From Halarsenatibacter sp964462585 (GTDB lineage: Bacteria > Bacillota > Halanaerobiia > Halanaerobiales > Halarsenatibacteraceae), in the NCBI GenBank assembly GCA_964462585.1, contig CAYXAK010000002.1, positions 1 to 64,000 of the forward strand: 64,000 bases of DNA, read 5' to 3'. The notes under the pieces are model-generated. The model worked only from the letters and a program-made list of their open reading frames with translations, did no database searches and was not told where the DNA came from. Every line of letters begins with the position of its first letter. The first letter of the stretch is position 1. Shown here in pieces: positions 42,950-53,300 of this stretch. Position numbers and translations under genes: made by a program.

Positions 42950-43870
42950 ATGGAAACGATGCGCGATATTCAGAGGCGCATAGATACAGTGGAAAACACC
43001 AAAAAGATAACCCGGGCCATGAAGATGGTGGCTTCGGCCAAACTGCGCAGGGCGCAGGAAAAAGCCGAGAAGGCCCGACCATTTTTCCAGAGGACCCGGG
43101 AGATATTGATAGATATAGTTCAATATACAGAGCAGACGGCTGAACATCCCCTGCTGGATCCCACCGAAGGCGAGAAGACACTCTATATGGTGGTCACATC
43201 CGATAGAGGTCTGTGCGGGGCCTATAACACAAAGGTGTTGAGGCAGCTCAGATCTTCTGCCAGCCCGCATAAAAATCCCGCGGTGGTGCTGGGGCGCAAC
43301 GGCTATAGAGCCCTCAAACGCCAGGGATATGAGATTGCGGCCGATTATCTCGATCTCGATGACTATCCCAGCTTTCACTTTGCCCGGCGTGTGACGGACA
43401 GGCTGATCGATCTCTATCTCAATGAAGATGAAGATATCAGTGAAGTGCATCTCATCTACACTCATTTTGAATCAGCTCTGACTCAGACCGTCCAGGAGAT
43501 CCCCCTTCTGCCCGTGGTTCCACCGGAAGAACCGGAGGAATCTGAAGAGGGTGAGGGGCTGGAAGAAGCCGGGACAGATACACCGGAAGCCGGTGAAGAA
43601 AAATCCGGCAGTGTGAATTATCTCTATGAGCCCTCGATTCCTGAGGTGCTGGACACCATACTGCCTCAGTATCTTAACAATGTGCTCTACTCCTCCATTC
43701 TGGAATCCAAGGCCAGCGAATTCGGTTCCCGCTACACTGCCATGGACAATGCCACAGAAAATGCGGAGGAGATGATCGATGAGCTGACGCTCTCCTACAA
43801 CAGAGCCCGCCAGGCAGAGATCACCAAGGAGATAAGTGAGATTGTCAGCGGTGCAGAAGCACTCAAGTAA
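42950..43870 (+). CDS. atpG: ATP synthase F1 subunit gamma, with acidic insert
   Basis: 306-residue central rotor shaft. The N-terminal coiled coil begins MRDIQRRIDTVENTKKITRA; VVTSDRGLCGAYNT and the C-terminal TALDNATENA-type segment (here AMDNATENAEEMIDEL) are hallmarks. Residues 191-219 form an insert dominated by Glu and Pro, longer and more acidic than in most gammas, in the variable outer Rossmann domain. ATG at 42950 is chosen with GGAGGTGG about 9 bases upstream; the frame from 42923 would add nine unlikely residues. Confidence 0.95.
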   Translation: METMRDIQRRIDTVENTKKITRAMKMVASAKLRRAQEKAEKARPFFQRTREILIDIVQYTEQTAEHPLLDPTEGEKTLYMVVTSDRGLCGAYNTKVLRQLRSSASPHKNPAVVLGRNGYRALKRQGYEIAADYLDLDDYPSFHFARRVTDRLIDLYLNEDEDISEVHLIYTHFESALTQTVQEIPLLPVVPPEEPEESEEGEGLEEAGTDTPEAGEEKSGSVNYLYEPSIPEVLDTILPQYLNNVLYSSILESKASEFGSRYTAMDNATENAEEMIDELTLSYNRARQAEITKEISEIVSGAEALK

Positions 43871-43904
43871 GCCGTAAAAAGACTGTCATAAAGGAGGAAT
43901 TGGC

Positions 43905-45317
43905 GTGAGTGAAAATGAAAATACCGGACAGATAGTTCAGGTCATAGGTCCGGTGGTAGATGTTGAATTTCCGCCCGGAGAGCTGCCCGATATATATAAT
44001 GCTATCATCGTGAAGGATGAGGAGAAGGATGTCGACCTCACCTGTGAGGTCATGCAGCAGCTGGGTGACAACCGTGTCCGCGCTGTTGCAATGGACAATA
44101 CCCACGGACTGGTCCGGGGCATGAAAGTTGTGGACCAGGGCGAGCCCATTTCGGTGCCCGTGGGGGAAGAGGTGCTGGGCAGAATATTCAACGTGCTCGG
44201 TGATACCATAGATGATGCCGGCCCGGTGGAGGCTGAGGAACACAAACCGATCCACCGCGAACCGCCTGCCTATGATGAGCAGTCAACCAGCACCGAGATC
44301 TTCGAGACCGGAATCAAAGTTGTCGACCTTCTGGCACCATATGCCGAGGGCGGCAAAGTCGGCCTGTTCGGCGGTGCCGGTGTGGGTAAGACCGTACTTA
44401 TTCAGGAACTGATCAACAATATCGCCATCGAGCACGGAGGGCTTTCAGTCTTCTCCGGTGTGGGCGAGAGAACCAGAGAGGGTAACGATCTCTGGCTGGA
44501 ATTTCAGGAGGCCGACATACTGGACAAAGTTGCTCTGGTCTTCGGTCAGATGAATGAGCCCCCGGGAGCGAGGATGAGAGTCGGACTTTCCGGTCTGACC
44601 ATGGCCGAGCATTTCCGCGATGAGTTCGGACAGGATGTGCTGTTATTTATCGACAATATCTTCCGCTTTATCCAGGCCGGTCAGGAGGTATCGGCCCTGC
44701 TGGGTCGTATGCCCTCGGAGGTGGGCTATCAGCCCACACTGGCCCAGGATGTGGGTGCACTGCAGGAGAGGATAACCTCCACAGAAAAGGGCTCGATCAC
44801 CTCGGTGCAGGCCATATATGTGCCGGCAGATGACCTGACCGACCCCGCTCCGGCCAGCATTTTTGCTCACCTGGACTCCACAACAGTTCTGTCCAGGCAG
44901 CGGGCCGAGCAGGGACTCTATCCGGCCGTTGACCCCCTTGATTCCACCTCCTCCATTCTCGACCCCAGAATTGTGGGCGAGGATCACTATAATACAGCCC
45001 GAGAGGTGCAGGAGGTCCTTCAGCGTTACGAGGATCTCCAGGATATCATCGCCATACTGGGTATGGAGGAGCTCTCCGAAGAGGACAGGGTGGTGGTCAA
45101 CAGGGCCCGGCGCATAGAGCGCTTTCTCTCCCAGCCCTTCTTCGTGGCCGAGCAGTTCACCAATGTTTCCGGTGAATATGTGCCCATAGAGGAAACGGTC
45201 CGCGGCTGTCAGGAGATTCTGGAGGGCGAGCACGATGATCTGCCCGAGGAAGCCTTCTACATGGTCGGGACCATAGACGACGTGCTGGAAAAAGCAGAAG
45301 AAGTCGGAAGTCGGTGA
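43905..45317 (+). CDS. atpD: ATP synthase F1 subunit beta
   Basis: 470-residue catalytic subunit. Walker A reads GGAGVGKTVLIQEL, the catalytic glutamate and arginine-finger region is SVFSGVGERTREGNDL, Walker B is DVLLFIDNIFRF, and ALLGRMPSEVGYQPTLA carries the DELSEED-side hinge. The helical DELSEED loop appears as MEELSEEDRVVV. The GTG start at 43905 is preceded by AAGGAGG. Length is normal. Confidence 0.97.
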   Translation: MSENENTGQIVQVIGPVVDVEFPPGELPDIYNAIIVKDEEKDVDLTCEVMQQLGDNRVRAVAMDNTHGLVRGMKVVDQGEPISVPVGEEVLGRIFNVLGDTIDDAGPVEAEEHKPIHREPPAYDEQSTSTEIFETGIKVVDLLAPYAEGGKVGLFGGAGVGKTVLIQELINNIAIEHGGLSVFSGVGERTREGNDLWLEFQEADILDKVALVFGQMNEPPGARMRVGLSGLTMAEHFRDEFGQDVLLFIDNIFRFIQAGQEVSALLGRMPSEVGYQPTLAQDVGALQERITSTEKGSITSVQAIYVPADDLTDPAPASIFAHLDSTTVLSRQRAEQGLYPAVDPLDSTSSILDPRIVGEDHYNTAREVQEVLQRYEDLQDIIAILGMEELSEEDRVVVNRARRIERFLSQPFFVAEQFTNVSGEYVPIEETVRGCQEILEGEHDDLPEEAFYMVGTIDDVLEKAEEVGSR

Positions 45318-45323
45318 TAGCTG

Positions 45324-45758
45324 ATGGCTGAGAAGATCATGCTGGAGGTAATTACACCCGAGCAGGTGGTCTACGAAGACGAGGTGGAGATGGTGGTGGC
45401 CCGGGCTATCGATGGTGATATCGGCATCATGGCCGGACATACACCTCTGGTCACCTCGCTGGAAACAAGTGTGATGAATATCGATACCGGCTCGGAGGAG
45501 ATTCCAGTTCCCATCAGCGACGGCTTTATGGAGGTCAAGCCGGATAAGATAAGCATCATCGTCAGGACAGCGGAGCTGCCGAAAGAGATAGATGTGGAAA
45601 GGGCCCGCCAGGCCAAGGAGAGGGCCCAGCGCAGACTGCGCGAGGAGCGCTCTAGAATCGATGAGGCCAGAGCAGAGGCCGCCCTGGAGAGAGCCAAGGC
45701 CAGATTGAGGGCGGCAGAGGACGGCAAGAAACATCTCAACTACTCTTCCGAAGAATAA
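45324..45758 (+). CDS. atpC: ATP synthase F1 subunit epsilon
   Basis: 144-residue regulatory subunit. The N-terminal beta sandwich has MLEVITPEQVVYEDEVEMVV and DGDIGIMAGHTPLVTSL; the C-terminal part is a two-helix hairpin rich in Arg, Glu and Ala that can brake the motor. It starts 6 bases after atpD and is followed after about 47 bases by a strong terminator, so it is the last gene of the operon. Confidence 0.96.
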   Translation: MAEKIMLEVITPEQVVYEDEVEMVVARAIDGDIGIMAGHTPLVTSLETSVMNIDTGSEEIPVPISDGFMEVKPDKISIIVRTAELPKEIDVERARQAKERAQRRLREERSRIDEARAEAALERAKARLRAAEDGKKHLNYSSEE

Positions 45759-45805
45759 ATAGAAGAATATAAATAAGAATATAACAGAAGATAATGATGC
45801 AAGGG

Positions 45806-45835
45806 GGCCGCCTGCGGGCGGCCTTTTAATTTTTA
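45806..45835 (+). terminator. Rho-independent terminator of the ATP synthase operon
   Basis: GGCCGCC-TGCG-GGCGGCC forms a perfect 7-bp stem with a tetraloop, followed by TTTT, AA and TTTTT. It ends the atp operon in the 316-base spacer before murA. Confidence 0.92.
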
Positions 45836-45893
45836 TTGAAGCGGTTGTTTTCCCCGCCATACTGCTATTTTAGTCCCAGCTCAGCAGATAGGG

Positions 45894-45929
45894 GTGAAAA
45901 AAGGCATCCATCTGTGATATAATATATAA
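45894..45929 (+). promoter_or_regulatory. Candidate promoter for murA-mreB
   Basis: GTGAAA (45894-45899, 4 of 6 to TTGACA) is 17 bases from TATAAT at 45917-45922; a second TATAAT lies at 45924-45929. It is the only clear -10 region in the spacer after the atp terminator. The leader to the murA GTG is then about 145 bases; I see no riboswitch in it. A TTGACA at 46042 has no matching -10. Confidence 0.45.
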
Positions 45930-46074
45930 TGTCAGCATGGAATCTGACAGCAGAGCAGAGATGACGGAGATCACATTTTTAAAAGGAATCTGTCCGTAAA
46001 TCTAGAATATAACTAAAATAACGGCAAGAATGTAACTGTAGTTGACATAAAAAAGCAGGAAAGGAGAATTTCAG

Positions 46075-47349
46075 GTGGACAAATTCTACATAGAGCAGAG
46101 CATCCCTCTGGCAGGAGAGGTGAAGGTTAGCGGGGCCAAAAATGCCGCTCTGCCCATTATAGCAGCAGCTTTACTTCCGGACTCCCCCTGTAAGCTGGAT
46201 GATATTCCCGATCTCAGGGATGTTAATCACCTCTCACAGATTCTGGAGGGAATGGGAGCCCGGGTGGAATATGGCCCTAACAGCCTGGAGATCGATCCCC
46301 GCAGTGTCGATGAGTTTGAGGCCGACCCTGAACTGGCTCAAAAGCTGAGAGCCTCCTATTATATACTGGGAGTGATGCTGGCCAAAACCGGCCGGGCCCG
46401 CACGAGCCTGCCCGGCGGCTGTAAGATAGGAAACCGCCCCATAGACCTTCATCTCAAGGGTTTTCGAGCCCTGGGGGCCGAGGTGGAGATTGAGAAGGGC
46501 ACTGTGGAAGTGAGAGCCGATAATCTCAGGGGCAGCGATATATACCTGGACTACCCCAGCGTGGGAGCCACCATAAATATCATGCTGGCCGCCTCCCGGG
46601 CTGAGGGCAGGACTGTGATCGAGAACGCCGCCCGTGAGCCCGAGATCGTCGACCTGGCCAACTTCCTCACGGTTATGGGAGCTGAGATCAAAGGTGTGGG
46701 TACAGATGTGATCAAGATTGAGGGTGTGGATGAGATGCACGGTGTTGAGCATGAGATCATACCCGACCGCATCGAGGCCGGCACCTATATAATTGCCGGG
46801 GCTCTGGCCGGCGAGGATGTCTTTGTCCGCAACGTTCTGGACGAGCATTTGAAACCACTGCTGGCCAAGCTGCGGGAGATGGGAGTGGAGATCCAGCAGG
46901 ATATCTCCGGTGTGAGAGTCTCCCGACCTGAAACCCTAAATTCCGTCGATGTGAAGACACTGCCCTATCCCGGCTTCCCCACCGACCTGCAGGCCCAGAT
47001 GATGGTTCTGCTCACCCAGGCGGAGAGCAGCAGTGTGGTAACAGAGACAGTCTGGGAGGACAGGTTCTCACATGTGGAGGAGCTGAACAGGATGGGAGCC
47101 AGGATAAAGCTCGATGATAATTCTGCCCTCATCACACCTGCCGGTCTGGAAGGAGCAGAGGTTACAGCTCCCGACCTCAGAGCCGGTGCAGCTCTGATAC
47201 TGGCCGGGCTGATAGCAGAGGGAGAGACTGTGATCAAAGAGATCAGCCATGTGCGCCGGGGTTATGAGAGAGTGGTAGAGAAAATAAATGGCCTGGGTGG
47301 AAGCATGGAGCAGATAAAGGATCGCAAAAACCAGGTAACTACGGCATGA
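46075..47349 (+). CDS. murA: UDP-N-acetylglucosamine 1-carboxyvinyltransferase
   Basis: First committed step of peptidoglycan synthesis, adding enolpyruvate from PEP to UDP-GlcNAc. 424 residues is normal. Lys22 and Asn23 lie in VSGAKNAALPIIAAALL. The fosfomycin-sensitive Cys116 is in SLPGGCKIGNRPIDLHLKG, equivalent to Cys115 of E. coli. The GTG start has AAAGGAG about 9 bases upstream. Position just after the atp operon and before mreB/mbl follows Bacillus. Confidence 0.97.
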   Translation: MDKFYIEQSIPLAGEVKVSGAKNAALPIIAAALLPDSPCKLDDIPDLRDVNHLSQILEGMGARVEYGPNSLEIDPRSVDEFEADPELAQKLRASYYILGVMLAKTGRARTSLPGGCKIGNRPIDLHLKGFRALGAEVEIEKGTVEVRADNLRGSDIYLDYPSVGATINIMLAASRAEGRTVIENAAREPEIVDLANFLTVMGAEIKGVGTDVIKIEGVDEMHGVEHEIIPDRIEAGTYIIAGALAGEDVFVRNVLDEHLKPLLAKLREMGVEIQQDISGVRVSRPETLNSVDVKTLPYPGFPTDLQAQMMVLLTQAESSSVVTETVWEDRFSHVEELNRMGARIKLDDNSALITPAGLEGAEVTAPDLRAGAALILAGLIAEGETVIKEISHVRRGYERVVEKINGLGGSMEQIKDRKNQVTTA

Positions 47350-47365
47350 GGAGGAAATTCCTTAG

Positions 47366-48406
47366 ATGTTTAATCTGAATTTAAATCTTTCGCCCAAAAT
47401 AGGCATAGATCTTGGCACAGCCAATGTGCTGGTTTACAAGAAGGGAGAGGGAATTGTTCTGCAGGAGCCTTCTGTGGTGGCCATGAATGAAAACCAGGAG
47501 AAGCCGCTGGCGGTGGGAGAGGAAGCCCATCGCATGCTGGGCCGAACTCCCGGCAATATAGTCTCCACCCGCCCTCTCAAGGATGGAGTTATAGCCGATT
47601 TTGAGATAACCGAGATCATGCTCAAGCGCTTCATATCCAAGGTGACAAAGAGAAGGCCCTTTTTTAAGCCGGAGATAATGGTCTGCATCCCGGTGGGTAT
47701 AACCGAGGTCGAACGCCGGGCTGTGGAGGAAGCGGCAGGCCAGGTTGGAGCCAGCAAAACCTATCTGATCGAGGAGGCCCTGGCCGCTGCTATCGGGGCC
47801 GGGCTGCCGGTGGCCGAGCCCAGCGGCAGCATGATAATAGATATAGGTGGAGGCACGGCGGAGATAGCCGTCATCTCACTGGGCGGTATAGTCGTCAGCG
47901 AGTCACTGCGCCTCGGCGGAGATACGCTCGATGAAGATATAGTCCGCTTTGTGCGCGAAAATTACAATATGGTCATAGGCACCAACACGGCCGAGGAGAT
48001 AAAATTTGAGATAGGCTCGGCCATGGTCATAGATGAGGATAAATCATTTGAGATTAGAGGCAGGGATCTCATGTCAGGTCTTCCGCGCAATCAGGAGATC
48101 AAGGCAAGTGAGATAAAAAATGCCATGTCCGAAACTATTGAGACCATAGTGGATGCGGTGCGCAGTGTGCTGGAGCGCACGCCTCCCGAGCTATCCTCCG
48201 ATATCATGGACAGAGGTGTGCTGATGACCGGAGGGGGATCGCTGCTGGAGAATATGGACAGGCTCCTATCCGAGGAGACCGGTGTGCCCGTCTGTCAGGC
48301 CGAAGATCCCATGACCTGTGTGGCCCGGGGCACCGGCCAGGCACTGGAGGAGATGGATGAGCTGCAGGATATAATCTATGAGAAGCAGAAGAAGTCCTAC
48401 AAATAA
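47366..48406 (+). CDS. mreB: Rod shape-determining protein MreB/Mbl
   Basis: 346-residue bacterial actin that guides lateral wall synthesis. Actin-fold ATP motifs are present: GIDLGTANVLVYKKGEGIV (phosphate 1), SMIIDIGGGTAEIAVISLGG (phosphate 2) and GVLMTGGGSLLENMD (adenosine). An N-terminal FNLNLNLSP stretch may bind the membrane. GAGGAGG precedes the ATG. The gene is alone, without mreC or mreD, as is usual for mbl copies next to murA. Confidence 0.95.
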   Translation: MFNLNLNLSPKIGIDLGTANVLVYKKGEGIVLQEPSVVAMNENQEKPLAVGEEAHRMLGRTPGNIVSTRPLKDGVIADFEITEIMLKRFISKVTKRRPFFKPEIMVCIPVGITEVERRAVEEAAGQVGASKTYLIEEALAAAIGAGLPVAEPSGSMIIDIGGGTAEIAVISLGGIVVSESLRLGGDTLDEDIVRFVRENYNMVIGTNTAEEIKFEIGSAMVIDEDKSFEIRGRDLMSGLPRNQEIKASEIKNAMSETIETIVDAVRSVLERTPPELSSDIMDRGVLMTGGGSLLENMDRLLSEETGVPVCQAEDPMTCVARGTGQALEEMDELQDIIYEKQKKSYK

Positions 48407-48430
48407 TCTGGGAAATGAGGTCTGGTAGCC

Positions 48431-50284
48431 TTGCTGCAAAAAAAGTCGGCATACAGGATAACCCTTGTGATGATTGTGATGGCAGCCGTCCTGATCGCTT
48501 CCGGGGCGGTTTCTGTTTCTGCCCGTGACGATACGATGGCGCTCGATGATGTACAGCCGGGAATGAGCGGGAGCGGCCGCACCGTATTTTCCGGTGTTGA
48601 TATCGACGAATTCGATTTTGAAGTCATAGATGTGCTCAGAGACTTTGAACCCGGTCTGGATCTGATACTGATATATCTATCCGGTGAGAGGATTGAGGAG
48701 AGCGGAGGTGTGGCCTCCGGCATGAGCGGAAGCCCCATCTATGTCGACGATCAGATCATAGGGGCCATCTCCTACGGCTGGGCCGCTTCAGATAACAGGT
48801 ATGCCCTGGCAACTCCTATTGAGCCGATGCTCGATCTTTTGGATGATGGAGAAGAGGTGGAGGATGCCGGGGTGGAGGAGCTTCCCGGAATTTCGACTCC
48901 TCTGGTGGCTTCCGGACTTTCAGGCCGCCGGCTGGAGAAGCTGGAGGATGAGATGGAAGATTATTTTCACAGCGATTTTGAGGTCATCCCCTCGGGTGAG
49001 GAACCCCGACTCGAGCCCGATGAATATCCCGAGCTGGAGCCGGGCAGCGCCATCTCGGTTCAGCTGGCCCGGGGAGATGTAAGTATAGCCAGCATAGGCA
49101 CGCTGACCTACCGGGAGGGGAATAATATCGTGGCCATGGGTCACCCCTTCACACACCGGGGAGATGTGAATTTCCTGCTGGGGCAGGCCCATATCAGCTC
49201 GATCATCCCCGGCGATATGCCCTTTAAACTCGGCTCACCCCTCCCGCAGCCTGTTGGTATGGTGAGCCAGGACAGGGGAGCAGGACTGGGCGGTGGGCTG
49301 GATTTCTTCCCCCGGGTTGTCCCCCTGAGAGTGGCGGTTGAGGATGAGGACAGAGAGGTCAGCACCAGCAAGGATGTCCAGATAGTTAAGGATGAGGAAC
49401 TGCTGCAGTCGCTGCCCACACTGATCTCGCTCCAGGTGCTCGATGCCAGCCTGGATCGGATCGGCAGCGGCACAGCTGAGACCGAGCTCTCCATCATGGC
49501 CAATGAGCTGGAGGGTGTCGTTCTCACACGCGATAATATGTTCTACAGCCAGTCAGATATCGCCGCCCGCAGCCTGCGCGATCTGCAGGATCTTATGGAT
49601 ATAATAAACTTCAACCCCTTTATGGATGCCGATCTATTCGATATAGAGCTGGAGGTCACCGTCCGGGATGAGGACCGTGTGGCTCTAATTCAGGAAGCCG
49701 AGATCGATGAGGATGGTGAAGAGATCCATCCCGGTGAAGAGATCGATCTCAATGTTATGCTGCGTCCCTACCGGCAGGAACCGCTGGAGAAGCAGATCTC
49801 TCTGGAGATACCCGAGGATATAAGTCCGGGGCCGGCCAGCCTCTCCATCTTCGGTGGAGCCACAGGTCAGCATTATGCCGAGCCTGCGGAGGAATTTGAG
49901 GATACACTATCAGCTTCATTTGAGGGCTATACCGATCTGGAGCCGATGCTCGAGGACTTTGTTAACAGCCCCCGCAACAACGATCTGGTCATGGAGATAT
50001 ACCCCGGCTATCCCGGTGTGCAGCACTGGGAGCCGGAAGAAGAGGAACCGGAAGAGGAGGAAGAGGAACCGGAAGAGGAGAGACCTGAGCCTGAGGAGCC
50101 GGATGAACCCGAGGAGCCAGAAGAGGAAGTCGAGGAGATGCCTCCGGAAGAGCCGGAGGAGAGAATCAGAGAGATAGAGGAGACTGACTATGTTCTGGAG
50201 GGCAGTCTCTATATAGATTTTACAGTAACAGAGAGAAATTCCCGGACGGACGAGGAGGATGACCATAACGATAATGATAGATAG
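48431..50284 (+). CDS. SpoIVB-type (S55 family) peptidase-domain envelope protein
   Basis: 617-residue exported protein. An N-terminal signal or anchor (about 10-31) ends near VSVSARDD. The S55 nucleophile motif GMSGSPIYVDD places the candidate Ser at 101, and GTLTYREG...VAMGHPFTHRGD puts the candidate His at 238. In SpoIVB the His motif comes before the Ser motif; here the order is reversed. Residues 540-595 are a Glu/Pro repeat that may span the envelope or the cell wall. The TTG start at 48431 has a weak ribosome site. It lies between mreB and tamB, so an envelope role is likely; substrate unknown. Confidence 0.78.
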   Translation: MLQKKSAYRITLVMIVMAAVLIASGAVSVSARDDTMALDDVQPGMSGSGRTVFSGVDIDEFDFEVIDVLRDFEPGLDLILIYLSGERIEESGGVASGMSGSPIYVDDQIIGAISYGWAASDNRYALATPIEPMLDLLDDGEEVEDAGVEELPGISTPLVASGLSGRRLEKLEDEMEDYFHSDFEVIPSGEEPRLEPDEYPELEPGSAISVQLARGDVSIASIGTLTYREGNNIVAMGHPFTHRGDVNFLLGQAHISSIIPGDMPFKLGSPLPQPVGMVSQDRGAGLGGGLDFFPRVVPLRVAVEDEDREVSTSKDVQIVKDEELLQSLPTLISLQVLDASLDRIGSGTAETELSIMANELEGVVLTRDNMFYSQSDIAARSLRDLQDLMDIINFNPFMDADLFDIELEVTVRDEDRVALIQEAEIDEDGEEIHPGEEIDLNVMLRPYRQEPLEKQISLEIPEDISPGPASLSIFGGATGQHYAEPAEEFEDTLSASFEGYTDLEPMLEDFVNSPRNNDLVMEIYPGYPGVQHWEPEEEEPEEEEEEPEEERPEPEEPDEPEEPEEEVEEMPPEEPEERIREIEETDYVLEGSLYIDFTVTERNSRTDEEDDHNDNDR

Positions 50285-50341
50285 AACCGGGGTCCTCCTC
50301 AGTTCGCTCTAACCGGGTTTTAAGTGGGAGGCCCTGATGAG

Positions 50342-53300
50342 ATGAGCTGGAAAAAAATTGTTCTGATGCTCTTGCTGCTATCAGCAATTGTGGGCATCCC
50401 ATATCAAATCTATATGAGCGGTCGGCTGCAGGAATGGGAAGATGAGGCAGTGCAGCAGCTCGAACAGAGGTTCGAAGCAGAGCTGGAATACGAGGATGTC
50501 AGCTTTTTGCCCCTCAACAGGCTGACGATCAGCGGGCTGGAGTTCAGCAGCGAAGAATTTTCCGCCCGTGTGCCGGAGCTGGAGCTCTATTACGATTTCG
50601 ATCGTTTTTTGTCCCGGCTCTACCGGGAGAGGCTCGATATTGATCTCATACCGGCCCTGATCGACAGCCTGGAGGTGATAAAGGCTGAGGGCGCTGCCTT
50701 TTATTTGCATTTTTCCGATGAGGATAATCTCCATCTGACCGAACCACCTGAGGAGTTTCTCTTCCATCCCGATCTGATCTGGGATCATCTTCCCTCACTG
50801 CCCCGGGGGGCTGAGCTTCTGCTGGCTGATTCCACACTCACCTACCGCGATGCTTTCGGCCAGGTCAGCATTGACAATCTGCGCCTGGAGGGGTACAGCC
50901 CCGGACGCAGCCGCCTGGAGATGGCTCTGGCCGGAGATATTGAGTTAGCAGGCCTGGAGTACGGGGATTACAGTTTCCAGAATAAGCTGACAGCCTCAGA
51001 TCTTACAGTTAAGGGAATTATCGATGAACAGAGCTGGCAGATGGATATGAATCTGAATTTAGTGAGCGCAGATGAACTTCTGAAGCCCTTCCTGCAGGAT
51101 CTGGATTACAGTGCAGCCGGTTTTGATCTCGCCAATCTGGAGGTGGAGACCGATCACCTCCAGTCTCTGGCTGCCAGCATACAGGGCCATGGCAGCGAGA
51201 TCGATGATATGCAGATAGATGGCAGCGGCGGCTTTGAGCGCCTGGCTCTGCCCGGCCTCGATATCGAGGATCTCAACTGGGAGGTCAGCTATGACGATAA
51301 TGAGGGAATTCTTTTTCTGCCCGGCCTGGATTTTCAGCTGAACGGAGACCCTGTGAGAGCAGATGGTCATCTTTCTCTGCGGGCTCCGGGCGAGGATTTT
51401 GCCCTGGAGCTGGAGGGAGATAGTTTAGATCTGGGAAGCTTTGTGGATTTTCTGCCGGAGGATTTGAGGGCGGAGCTGGATGATAATGATATTGGTTTTG
51501 AGCCGGGCCAGGCCGGCCTGAATATCAGGGCTGCCGCCGGTGAGAGCGGACCCGAGGCCTCACTGCAGATCGATCTTGAAGGCCTTTCTGTCAGGGGTGA
51601 GGAGATGACGGGTGAGATATCTGCTGCCTGGCAGGAGGGCAGGTTGATTGTCGATGAGGGCAGGTTGAATTTCCTGGAGTCCGGAGGTAAAGCAAAGGGG
51701 CATGAATCCCTGAGCTTTTCAGGGCGCCTCGACACTGCCGAGATGCTCTACAATTTCTCACTGCAGACTGAAGATTTTGGCCTGGATCTGCTGCATTCGA
51801 TACTGCCCGACGGCATGATAGCTGAAGGCGGTGAATTCTGGCCGGAGACGGGCGCACTCGATCTTTCAGCCCGGATAAGCGGCAGCGGCCTGAGTGCTGA
51901 GGATATGCAGGCCCATATCGAGACCGATCTCAGCGATTTGAGCTTTGCTGACCTGCCCGGAGGATCGGCTCACGGTGAGTTCTGGTACAGCCAGGGTTCT
52001 CTCGAAATAAGTTTTCTCGAGCTCGACACTGACCTGGGGCGGGGCAGGCTTTCAGGTGAGCTGGATTTAAATGAAGAGAGCTTCGATATCTGGTTTGATA
52101 CCGATAGGCTGGAACTGCCTACACTTGCCGGATATGTGGATGCGGAGGAGTCTGATCGGATAGCGGGTGAGGCCGAAGTATCGGGGAGGATCAGCGGCGA
52201 TTTTGCCGAACCCGAGCTCTCCTCCACAGTGCACGTGCCCGGAGCTGATATTTACGGTATGGAGATCGTGGAAGGTCGAGGTGAGCTGAGATACAGCCCC
52301 TCCCGCCAGGAATTTGTGCTCGACGATCTGGTCTTTGCAAGCCGCAGTGCCAGGGTCATCAGCCAGGGCAGTCTCGATATCTCTCCCGGGACTCCAAAGC
52401 TGGACCTGGAGCTGTCGGTGGAAGGACTCACCTATGAATATATAAATGAGCTCTTCCAGATAGCCCTCCCGCTCAGCGGTGATGTGGGAGGCACAGTCGA
52501 TATAGAGGGCCCCCTGGATGATATACGGGTCAGATCGGATGCCCGTTCGGAGAGCACGGTATTTTCACCCGATTTTGTCGATGATTATGAGCTGGCCTTC
52601 AAAAATTCCCGGGCCAGCTTTTTCTGGAGTCAGGATGAGCCCTTTCAGGTCGAAGACCTGTATATGGAGAGAGATAACGCTGTCTTTACCATGAACGGAG
52701 ATTTTGCCGAAGATGATTTTTCCGTGGACTTTGTGCTCGAGAATTATATGCTGGAACATCTGGCCGACACGCTGCCCGATTTCGATGAGGATGTGGCCGG
52801 CCGGGCCAGTATCAGGGGAGAGGCTTTCGGCCTCTATGAGGACCCCGGGGCTTCTGTCAGCTTTCTGCTGCAGGATATGGTCTGGCAGAATTATGAGCTG
52901 GGCCAGCTTGAAGGTGAGGGCAGCTACGAAAGTGAAGCTCTGGAGATGAGCTCGGGACTCTGGCAGCCGGGTTCAGGTTCAGTGCGGATAGATGGCAGAG
53001 CTGAGGAGCTGATGGCCGACCCCTCTCTGGATTTCAATCTCGATCTCTCCGATCTGGAACTCGAGTATTATCTGAATAAATTTGGATATGAACTGGCGAT
53101 GGAGCTGCCCTACAGCCTGGATGGTAATGTGGATGTAGGGGGCAGCCTTGAGGATCCTCTCGCTGATGTGGATATCACAATGGCCGGTGATGGATTCGGC
53201 TGGGGTGAGGTTAATCTCAGCGGCCGGATCAGCGACAGCTATGATCTCTCACTGTTTGGTTCCGGACTCGAGCTCGAACATCTATCCGATATATTCTCCA

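Noticed and set aside
44643..45860. Long minus-strand open frame opposite atpD-atpC
   Set aside because: It is the antisense shadow of highly conserved atpD; the translation is low-complexity and has no family features. The same applies to 31037-32095 and 11265-12131.
46042..46047. TTGACA just ahead of murA as a -35 element
   Set aside because: The -10 position would fall on the ribosome-binding site and has no TATAAT-like sequence.
48431..50284. Taking the SpoIVB-like domain as evidence of sporulation
   Set aside because: Motif order differs from SpoIVB, no PDZ domain or other sporulation gene is seen, and the neighbours are envelope genes.
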